Shown one piece after another: positions 56,222 to 64,000 of a stretch of DNA of 64,000 bases. The stretch spans positions 261,194,441 through 261,258,440 of the forward strand of contig NC_133666.1 in the NCBI RefSeq assembly GCF_037893015.1. The letters are read 5' to 3'. Under the pieces are notes generated by a model, which searched no databases, had not been told where the DNA came from, and worked only from the letters and a program-made list of their open reading frames with translations. Position 1 is the first letter of the stretch; every line of letters begins with the position of its first letter. The stretch comes from Macrotis lagotis. Its lineage: Eukaryota > Chordata > Mammalia > Peramelemorphia > Peramelidae. Both the position numbers and the translations under genes were made by a program.

Positions 56222-56379
56222 CCTTTTTTTTTTTTTAGGTTTTTGCAAGGCAATGGGGTTAAGTGACTTGCCCAAGGCCACACAGCTAGGTAATTATTAA
56301 GTGTCTGAGACTGGATTTGAACCCAGGTACCACTGACTCCAGGGCTGGTGCTTTATCCACTGCACCACCTAGCCGCCCC
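56222..56379 (-). repeat. WSINE-type SINE
   Basis: Reverse copy with T-tail, head CCACCTAGCCGCCCCC. TAATTTTCTTTT flanks both sides (about 56203-56214 and 56381-56392), a probable target duplication. Confidence 0.94.
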
Positions 56380-56389
56380 CTAATTTTCT

Positions 56390-56890
56390 TTTTTTAAAAA
56401 CTATAAATATTTTATTTGTTTTCCAATTTTATACAATAGGAGTTTCTGCTTATTTTTTTCCATGTTTTGAATTTTTCAATTCCCCCCCCAACCTCCCTTC
56501 CTTCCCCCTCATCCCCACCCACAGAAGACAGCCTGATAGTCTTTACATTGTTTCCATGCTATACATCAATCAAAATTGAATGTGTTGAGAGAAAAATCAT
56601 ATACTTGAGGAAAAAATAAAACATGGAGATAGCAAAATTACATAGTACATAAGACAATTTTTTAAAAATTGATGGTAATAGTCATTGTTTAAATCCCACA
56701 GTTCTTTCTTTGGATGCAGATGGTATTCTCCATCACAGACACCCTGTAATTGTCCTCGATTACTGCACTGATGAAATGAGCAAGTCCATTAAGGTTGATT
56801 ATCACCCCCATATTGCTGTTATGGTGAACACTGTTCTTCTGGTTCTGCTTATTTTGCTCAGGATCAGTTCAGGCAAGTCTTTCCCAATCT
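56390..56890 (-). mobile_element. 5'-truncated L1 (copy d), 3' end only
   Basis: Reverse-orientation L1 3' UTR: CCTGATAGTCTTTACATTG, GATGGTATTCTCCATCAC, ATTACTGCACTGATGAAATG, CAAGTCCATTAAGGTTGAT, TTCTTCTGGTTCTGCTTAT. Same family as copies a, b and e. Confidence 0.9.
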
Positions 56891-57660
56891 AAATTTTTTC
56901 CTTAAGATTCTGGACCTTCTTTTCTGTTGCTTACTTTCTTTTCATAATTTTCTTGTGTTTCTTAGATTGATATTTTTTCTTTTTAATTTTTCCTCAATCT
57001 CTCTTATTTAATTTTTTTTTTAGATTTTTTCAAGGCAACGGGGTTAAGTGGCTTGCCCAAGGCCACTCAGCTAGGTAATTAAGTTCCTGAGGTCGGATTT
57101 GAACCCAGGTACTCCTGACTCCAAAGCCAGTGCTCTATCCACTACGCCACCTAGCTGCCCCTGTTATTTGATTTTTAAAGTCTTTTGTGAGGAATTCTTT
57201 GTGAGCAGTTAGTCATTTGATGTTATTCTTCGGATTAGGAGAAGTTTGTTTTTACTTCAGCATCTCCCTCTGAAGATGAACCCTGGTCTTCTCTATTTTC
57301 ACAGTAATTGTTTATGCTTGGGTTCTTTCTCCTTTGCCTATTCAAACATTTTTTAAAGCAGTTTTTAAAATATCCAGCTCTAGTCCTACAGTATGTGTGT
57401 GTATGTGTGTGTGGGTGTCTCTGACCTCAGGAGCTTTGTCCCAATTTATGCATTCCTTTTCCCCCCAAGCCACAGCTGGGGTCCCTCAGCACACTGTGGT
57501 AGAACTGATCTTACTCCCTGTACACCCTCCAGGGGCTATTACCCTCAGTTTTACCCCCTGTCTTGGGACCAAGACTTCAGTCCTCCATTAAGGGTCAACA
57601 ACCAGTAGTCCTGTGAACTTTCTTTGTATTTACCAGGCAAGTGCTAGTTTCCTGGTAATA
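56891..57660 (-). mobile_element. HAL1/L1 copy D, ORF1 5' part and 5' UTR
   Basis: GTCTTTTGTGAGGAATTC, CTCTGAAGATGAACCCTGG and CACAGTAATTGTTTATGC parallel copy B at 31080-31180. GC-richer 5' UTR-like text follows from 57420. Split by a WSINE at 57017-57161. Confidence 0.6.
57017..57161 (-). repeat. WSINE-type SINE in copy D
   Basis: Reverse copy GGCAACGGGGTTAAGTGGC ... CCACCTAGCTGCCCC. Flanks CTTATTTAATTTTT and GTTATTTGATTTTT are an imperfect target duplication. Confidence 0.93.
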
Positions 57661-57689
57661 AATGGTTCATAATTACAGAACCTTAGTTT

Positions 57690-58240
57690 GGAGTGATTAA
57701 ATGGCTTTTATCAACTTTCTTGCAAGAAAAAACTCGAATCGTGATAATGTCCAGTCTTATGTACAATTGAAGGCTTTCTCCCCTGCTCTGAGCCTCCATT
57801 GGTCTGCAATGAGAGGGGTTCAATCTAATCAATATGCCTACCCCATATTACTCTTTAATATGCTGTCCCCGTCCTGGCATACAACACATGTTATATTGAT
57901 GAGCTTCATTAAGCAAGCGCACTTGCAGAGGTTAAGGACCCTAGGTCAACCCAGGACTAGCTGGAGCAAGCATGGACTAATCTTAGGTCTGGCATCTTTA
58001 GGTCAAGTTGGAAGGTCTCTCCCAGTTTGGTGACTGGTGGGGTCAATTTCTTTATCTTCCCTTTTGTCTTACTCTCACAATCCTACACATAGACTTGTGC
58101 CTGTCCTAACCAATAGCTACACAAGACCCAGTCTTTGTAAGGTATATCGCTAACTAACAGTTGTCTTACATCCTGTGGAAATCAAACACCCTATAATGAG
58201 TCTGGCATCCCTTATCAGCAGAGGTTCTCTCTTCCCCAAC
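57690..58240 (-). mobile_element. LTR-like block related to 47000-47520
   Basis: Shares, in the same order, ACATGTTATATTGATGAGC, GGACTAATCTTAGGTCTGG and CTCTCCCAGTTTGGTGACTGG with the solo LTR. The minus-strand 3' end has TGATAAAAGCC in the polyadenylation-signal position. Boundaries are uncertain. Non-coding. Confidence 0.5.
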
Positions 58241-58350
58241 TCAGTCCTCAACTCCCCACACTCTCCTAGAGGTAAAAATTCTGGTGCCAGAGGCTGAGGC
58301 TACTTCCCAACCCCATTCCCTCTAGTGCTCTCTTCTTGCTATTTCAGGGA

Positions 58351-58392
58351 GATGATAATAATAATAAAATAATAATAATAATAATAATAATG
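58351..58392. repeat. (AAT)n microsatellite
   Basis: About 13 AAT units with one irregular unit, next to the following SINE. Confidence 0.95.
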
Positions 58393-58661
58393 TTTGTCCT
58401 TCATTCTCAAAGAAGATCATGACTGGATTTGAGTGAGGGATGCTGTGCTAAGTCACCAGCCTCACTTTTTTCTTCTGGAGCCATCTGGATCCAGTGGTCA
58501 GATATGAATCAGGATAACTGGAGATGGTCTGGAGGCGAGGCAATCAGGGTTAAGTGACTTGCCTATGATGACACAGTGAGTCAGTGTCAAGTGTCTGAGA
58601 TCAAATTTGAACTCCTGTCCTCCTGACTTCAATGTCACTGCTTCACCCACTTTGCCACCTG
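58393..58661 (-). repeat. Composite marsupial SINE, reverse
   Basis: TTTGTCCTTCATTCTCAAAG, AAGTCACCAGCCTCACTTTT, AGCCATCTGGATCCAGTGG, GGGTTAAGTGACTTGCC and TTTGCCACCT give the order of the marsupial SINE family with a 'CCTTCGTTCTCGAAGAGGACC' arm. Confidence 0.8.
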
Positions 58662-58732
58662 AGTTTCATGGTGCAATGGTCAGCACTCTGGACTCTGAAT
58701 CCAGCAATTCGAGTTCAAATCTCATGGAACCT
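58662..58732 (+). tRNA. tRNA-Gln (anticodon CTG) gene copy, probably a pseudogene
   Basis: Nearly identical to vertebrate tRNA-Gln-CTG: D-arm ATGGTGCAATGGTCAGCAC, anticodon arm TCTGGACTCTGAATCCAG with anticodon CTG at 58695-58697, T-loop GAGTTCAAATCTC, 3' side TGGAACC. Defects: the first acceptor pair is A-C, the fifth is T-G, and the T-stem 3' strand lost one base (CTCA-TGG for CTCGGTGG). No clear T-run terminator follows directly. A relict gene or retro-pseudogene is more likely than a working gene. Confidence 0.75.
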
Positions 58733-58734
58733 AG

Positions 58735-58985
58735 ATGTGCAGTTAACTTCAGGGAGCTCAACTGGAGGTGAATGCACTTCATTCAGTCAGCTGAATCTGG
58801 CCTTGGGATCTTTCCCTAGATATTCTCTGGTTGTCCCAGAAGGAACACTAAATCTTTGGTTCTCCCCAAAGGAATACTGTTCTACTGGAACTTTTTCTTA
58901 TTTTTGCCACTCTACTTTCACCCTGTGGTGTTTTCTTGACTTGTAAGTGGAGGAAATTTGGAGAGTTTGGAATTTTCTAACCTAC
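58735..58985 (-). mobile_element. Possible 5' end of HAL1/L1 copy D (tentative)
   Basis: Ends with TCTGCCATATTCTC at 58967-58980, weakly like the inverted L1 start (CCACCATCTTGGCTCTG). If right, copy D spans 50.15 to about 58.98 kb with its insertions. The evidence is thin. Confidence 0.3.
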
Positions 58986-60260
58986 TCTGCCATATTCTCA
59001 AACATAAATATTGAGATTTAGCATTAGATATAAAGGAACTACTAAAGAAAAAAAATGGTCCTGATACATTTGTAGTGGAATTCTATAAAATTTTAAAATA
59101 ACAATAACTATATCATAAAAACTATTTTCCGAACCTGAGAAAGAAAGCACTCTTTTACACTCCTTTTGGGAGACAAATTTAGACTTAAAACCTAAAAGTA
59201 ATAAGTAATTTCATTAAGGAATAGTAATTCTAAAATTTTAAATAAAAACACATCAAACATATCATTAAAATTTATTCAAAAAGTCAATTGCATTGATCAG
59301 TTGATTTTTCTAGGTATGTAAAGATAGTATAACACTGGGAAAAATCAATTAATTTAATTAGGTTTTTATAAAATTCCAAATCTCATGACTATCAATAAAT
59401 AATTTGGAAAAGCCTTTGACAAAGTACAACACTTATTTAATGGAAAAATAAAAAAAATTAAATCACAATATTATCTATTAAAAATGTATCATAAGGATAC
59501 ATATAAAACCCAAAGTAAGCATTATATGTAATGGAAATATACAAAAACCTCTCAGTAAATAGAGAAGTAGAGCAAGCCCTCTTTTCTATTATTATATGAT
59601 ATCATTCTAGAAATGCTAGCAGTAGCAATAAGACAACATAAATAAATGGAAGGAATAAAGAAAAGACAATAAAAGAAATTCGGACAATAGCTTCAGCAAA
59701 GTTGCAGACTACAACATAAATCTATAACAGTCAAAGACATTTTTATATAACAACAAATCCAAAAACCAATAAAAGAAAGGGAAATTTCATTTAAAATAAC
59801 AAAATGCATTAAATATTTGGAAGATGATCTATTAAAGCAGCCTCAATACTTGTATAAATTCCATTATAAAATGCTTCTTAAAGGAAGAAAGAACAATCTA
59901 TATAGCTGGAGAAATATTCAGCCCATATGGAAAGAACTCACCATTATAATAAAAGTGACAAACCACTAAAGTTAATTAAGAGATTTAATGCTATCTAATA
60001 AAATTGTGAAAGGAGAGCTACAAAAACAACAAAATTCATTTGGAAGAACAAAAGATCCAGAATATCAAGGAAAATAATGGAAGGGAGGAATAAAGGGTGA
60101 ATAATAGCACATCCAATAGCACATAAATTACAAAGTAGCAATGAGCAAATTCTATGTCAATTTTTAAAAAATAGGAAATTAGATTAATGGAAAAGCCTAG
60201 CCTAGGAAGAATCAGAAATAATGTAACTCAATAAGCTAATACTCAATAAACTGAAAACAA
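58985..60260 (+). mobile_element. L1 ORF2 relic (RT region)
   Basis: NGPDTFVVEFYKILK-like text near 59060, KAFDKVQHLF near 59415, [11 protein letters not shown] near 59610, PIKEREISFKITKCIKYLED near 59770 and LNNLYSWRNI-like text occur in L1 order. Heavily broken. Confidence 0.8.
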
Positions 60261-60640
60261 AGATTTCTTGTGTTCCTTGTGCAGTTCTGAAGTAGAAGAA
60301 ATCTCTGAATATAGTTTCTCTATGGATTTCTTGATCATTATTTGATCTGTATGAATTTTAGGTATTTAGGTATTTAGGGATCTATGCAGCCTGTCTCTCA
60401 TTCAGGTGGTCATCTTGATGGGAAGTTCCCTAACCCTTTTCTACAGAGGTTTAGTGGAACATTAAATATATTATAATGTTTCACTGTCTTTTTTCCCATT
60501 TTCTCACTCTTTTCCTCTCTCTATCAAAAAAATTCTGTTATAAATTATTCTTTATTATAAAGGATGGGTCTATGGAGGAGTGGGGGGGTGGAGATAGAGA
60601 GGCAAATCTAAGTGATGAATAAAAAAAAATCAAAATCTAT
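60261..60640. other. No firm feature
   Basis: AT-rich flank of the L1 relic with a direct double GGTATTTAGGTATTTAGG near 60361. Could still be retroelement 3' flank. Confidence 0.35.
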
Positions 60641-60644
60641 CTTA

Positions 60645-61165
60645 AAAATGCAGATCTGACTATAGTGGTGTCTTTCCCCCTCCAAGATTTCTAGAGGATC
60701 CCTCCAAGAGCAATTCTAAATTTCTCCAGCAAACAAAGCTCTTTCTAAGCTGTCCCAATTGAACTTTTTAGTATTTTATCCTTTATTCCATTCCTAGCAA
60801 TTTTTGATGCAGCAATGCTGTCCTTCTTATAGTTCCTCAAATACTATATTTTCTTTCCCATTTCTGTTTCTTTGTACTGGCTGTCCTGTATGCCTGGATT
60901 GCTTCCCTCCTCCCTTCTAAGTTTACCTGGCTTTCCCTGACTCAGTTCAAATACTACCTCTAGCAAGAGACCTTCTCCAGTTCTCCCACATGTCAGTGTT
61001 TTCTCCTCTCAGATTACCTTTCACCTACTCTAAAAATTTTCTATGTACTTATTATTTTGCATATTGTCTCCCCTTTAGATTGTTTTTTCCCTTAATTGGT
61101 ATCTCCAGGGCTTAGTACAATGGTTAGCACAGATTAAACACTTAAACATTTGATGACTATCATCT
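60645..61165 (+). mobile_element. L2 LINE 3' end
   Basis: ATCTGACTATAGTGGTGTC, TTTTGATGCAGCAATGC, TACTGGCTGTCCTGTATGCC, TGACTCAGTTCAAATACTACC, GACCTTCTCCAGTTCTC, TCTCCAGGGCTTAGTACAATGG: continuous L2 order, forward. Confidence 0.8.
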
Positions 61166-61252
61166 GCCCTCAAAGAGCTTACTCTGGAAAGGATGACAAA
61201 AACTTATACACAAATAAATGTAATAAGTCTTAAGAAATGGAAACAGAATCTT

Positions 61253-61943
61253 TTTTTTTAATTTATTGTTATTAAAGATATTATTTGAGTTTTACAATTT
61301 TCCCCCCCATCTTGCTTCCCTCCCCCGCCCCCCCCCCCCACCCCACAGAAAGCACTCTGTCAGTCTTTACTTTGTTTCCATGTTGTACCTTGATCTAAAT
61401 TGGGTGTGATGAGAGAGAAATCATGTCCTTAAAGAAGAGAAGTCTAAGAGGTAACAAAATCAGACAATAAGATATCTGGTTTTTTTCCTAAATTAAAGGG
61501 AATAGTCCTTGCACTTTGTTCAAACTCCACAGCTACTTATCTGGATACAGATGGCACTCTCCTTTGCATACAGTCCAATATTGTTCCCGATTATTGCACT
61601 GATGGAATGAGTAAGTCCTTCAAGGTTGAACATCACTCCCATGTTGCTGTTAGGGTGTACAGTGTTTTTCTGGTTCTGCTCATCTCACTCAGCATCAGTT
61701 CATGCAAATCCCTCCAGGCTTCCCTGAAATCCCATCCTTCCTGGTTTCTAATAGAACAATAGTGTTCCATGACACACATATACCACAGTTTGCTAAGCCA
61801 TTCCCCAATTGAAGGACATTTACTTGATTTCCAATTCTTTGCCACCACAAACAGGGCTGCTATAAATATTTTTGTACAAGTAATGTTTTTACCCTTTTTC
61901 CTCATCTCTTCAGGGTATATACCCAGTAGTGGTATTGCTGGGT
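61253..61943 (-). mobile_element. Young 5'-truncated L1 (copy e)
   Basis: Exact 15-bp direct repeats TGGAAACAGAATCTT at 61238-61252 and 61944-61958. The minus-strand frame (61905-61633) encodes an unbroken L1 ORF2 C-terminal piece: KNITCTKIFIAALFVVAKNW, PSIGEWLSKLWYM, HELMLSEMSRTRKT. The 3' UTR has a C/G-rich tract (61300-61345) and A-tail. The best preserved L1 end in the window. Confidence 0.95.
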
Positions 61944-61959
61944 TGGAAACAGAATCTTA

Positions 61960-62435
61960 ACAAAATTTATAAAGGATCACTTTGGCTAGATAAATGTTGA
62001 GAACAAGTCTGAGATGCAGTGAAAGAAGAACTGGGAAAGCACTGTTCTACAAACAACAATAAATGAGAGTATTAGGGAGAATAGGACAGTGCATGTGTTT
62101 TAGTTCCAAAGGACCATGATATTAAGTTTGTACATACTTTTTAAAAATAATATATCATGAAAAAACATCTCCCCAAATTCAAAATTTATTGTTGAACTTA
62201 AAAGGAAAAAGAAATCATCCACATTTATCCCTTCTCCAAAAAGAAAAGAATGATTACTTTTGAGTATTAAGAAAAATTTCACAGCCTGAGACCCTTGATT
62301 ATTTCTGCAGCTCAGTAACTTCTAATTCTGTGAGACATCCCAAGACAACTAATAGTCTCAAGAAATAATGTCATATTCTTTAAAATTTTCCCCCAAAACA
62401 TTAATATACAGATTTTTAGTTTTAGACAGAAACAT
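61960..62435. other. No recognised feature
   Basis: AT-rich; short frames without recognisable domains. Confidence 0.4.
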
Positions 62436-62439
62436 ACAT

Positions 62440-62632
62440 TTTTGGAATTGAGGCAAATAAAGTGCACTGGCTTTTGAGTCAAGTGATTTGGGTTCAAATC
62501 CCACCTCTGATTCCATCTCCATGACATTGAATAAGTCACTAAATCTCTCCAGCCTTTAGTTTCCTCATCTGTGAAATGAAGGAATTGGACTAGATGGCTT
62601 CTGAGATCCCTTCCTACTTCTAAATCTATGAA
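62440..62632 (+). repeat. CORE-SINE (THER1/MIR-like)
   Basis: TTGAGTCAAGTGATTTGGG, TTCAAATCCCACCTCTGATT, TTCCTCATCTGTGAAATGAAG, TGGACTAGATGGCTTCTGAG, CTTCTAAATCTATGAATC. Confidence 0.9.
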
Positions 62633-62639
62633 TCATTGC

Positions 62640-63670
62640 TTTTGTTATGGTAAATCATCCACTACATGTAATCTCAAAGAATGCCATGAAGAAAACTCCT
62701 TCAAAAAGATAGATAATTTTAACTCATTTTATTTCTTACTAAGTGGTCTAATGAATTACTTTTTTCCTGCTCTCAAAATCAGAAAATGACCTGGTTTGTT
62801 GAACCTGAAAATACAGTTACTTTTCTATATCTTGATACTGACTTTTCTGAAATTGAAATCAACTTTTTTTTGTATGTAATGCTTCATAAATTTTTCCTCC
62901 AATAATTATAATGATTTAACTTTGCTAGGTCATATATCCAAAGAAAATATTAGCATTATGATTATAAGCAATATTGCAATTAAAGAATAAAGATTCCTGC
63001 TTCCTTCATTGCAAGTTTTTTATTAAGAATTCCTTTAATATGTACATATACCACTTTCATAAAGATTTTATAAAAGAAGCATGTAAGTTGGCAATTGTTT
63101 ATATCTCTGAATCTCTTTTTTTCCCCCTCTAAGATGGGGTTATGATCTTTTCTATCCTTCCCCTCTCTGAGCAAATCTGACAAAGGATCATTAAGAGCTT
63201 TTAAATAGCATTACCTACAATGCAGATTTAATTTTATGCAGATCCTTCGGTTCTTCTCAGTCTTAACTTCATAAGAGCTATTCCATACATGGTATATAAA
63301 ACAAATATACTCCATTTTTAGCCTTTTTTATATCTCTCTGTCTTATTTCATCTGCAAATACTTTCTAGATAGTCAGATTTAGCTGGATCTCATTCTAAGC
63401 TTTCTTGGATCTAATTTTCTCTCAAAATTCTTTTTACTATTAAGTGAGGGAACACAGTTCAAAATCTTCCATCTTCTTCATTTACTGATTTTACAGATAA
63501 ATTTAGGCTCTACATGGGTATAAATTGGTGCTGCTCGTGCCTACCACATTTCTTATTAGGGCATGCCATTGAGGTGTCTTTTAGGCTCTTCATTCTTTCT
63601 TGTGCCAACCATTGCACATTAGTAAGCTTCTTCAGAAAACACTAATGTCCTAAGTCAATGTCTTTAAAAC
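62640..63670. other. No recognised feature
   Basis: AT-rich DNA. The minus-strand frame 62980-63183 has KIFMKVVYVHIKGIL, faintly RTE-like (LYKIFxxVI), but too short to assign. Confidence 0.35.
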
Positions 63671-63671
63671 A

Positions 63672-63900
63672 GTAATAATAACAGCTGCTATGTTTATATA
63701 ATACTTAAAGGTTTAAAAATATTTTATATACATTATCTCATTTAGTTCCCAACATATTCCTTATCTCCATTTTAGAGATGAGCGAAGAATCCGCAAGAGG
63801 CTAAATTGCTTTCACAAATCAATAAATATTGAATGGAGGAGTTGATCCAAGTCCTCTAACTCCAAATCTAGGATTTTTTTAATTGCATTACATTACTGAC
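63672..63900 (-). repeat. MIR, reverse
   Basis: TAATAATAACAGCTGCTATG, ATTATCTCATTTAGTTCCC, CATTTTAGAGATGAGCG, CTAACTCCAAATCTAGG: MIR order read backwards, diverged. Confidence 0.8.
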
Positions 63901-64000
63901 TCCTTCCATCCCTTTCTATTTTCAGAGTTGACAGCTTGTTTAAACAAGCCAAGGTAGTTATCTACTGAAATACCATGTGGTTCTTTTTTAATTCTTATCT

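Noticed and set aside
58632..58946. 104-codon plus-strand frame
   Set aside because: It overlaps the tRNA-Gln copy and a SINE head, and shows no domain; a chance frame.
1..64000. CRISPR arrays, bacterial operons, phage or plasmid features
   Set aside because: Regularly spaced identical repeats are absent, and the repeated 'AGCTAGGTAATTATT' units are dispersed SINE copies. Composition and repeat families are those of a mammalian nuclear genome.

Overview
The window looks like intergenic or deep intronic nuclear DNA from a marsupial. The main evidence is about 18 copies of one tRNA-headed SINE whose body reads GGGGCAGCTAGGTGG...CCTTGCAAAAA (WSINE1-like, from memory of Australidelphian marsupial repeats). 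It also has marsupial-style L1 3' ends, ORF1-only half-L1 (HAL1-like) elements, an RTE relic and the ancient mammalian background of MIR/CORE-SINEs, L2 and L3/CR1. The species cannot be named from sequence alone; the many well-preserved WSINE copies make an Australidelphian (perhaps dasyurid) source my tentative guess. The DNA is AT-rich, has no bacterial-style operons, and has no long intact open reading frame. Nearly every open frame here is a shadow of a transposable element.

Layout. 1-5.7 kb: old SINE fragments and two WSINEs. 5.75-8.39 kb: a full-length plus-strand HAL1-like element (copy A) with a 13-bp target duplication, inserted in an older SINE. 8.9-10.3 kb: minus-strand RTE reverse-transcriptase relic split by a WSINE. 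11-16 kb: L2, hAT-like and SINE relics. 16.18-16.47 kb: the only open frame that resembles a host terminal exon (minus strand). 17.1-24.2 kb: two minus-strand L2 ORF2 relics, an L3/CR1 tail and many SINEs. 28.8-32.5 kb: an L2 copy split by HAL1 copy B. 32.5-34.9 kb: the longest repeat-poor stretch, possibly regulatory. 34.9-35.9 kb: 5'-truncated L1. 40.3-43.2 kb: HAL1 copy C. 46.5-47.5 kb: L1 relic plus a solo LTR. 49.5-60.3 kb: a deep nest in which an old HAL1/L1 copy (D) was hit by three L1s, two WSINEs, an LTR-like block and another SINE, next to a degenerate tRNA-Gln(CTG) copy. 60.6-64 kb: L2, a young truncated L1 and MIR-type SINEs.

Most notable point: HAL1 copies B and C carry the same diverged SINE at the same place in their 3' UTR, while copy A has the empty site. 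This suggests that a HAL1 lineage captured a SINE and kept amplifying with it. Other points are the 16.2 kb candidate exon, the repeat-poor 33-34.8 kb block, a perfect 72-bp palindrome, and a 53-bp tandem duplication in the solo LTR. No rRNA gene, CRISPR array, intact protein-coding gene or CpG-island promoter was seen.
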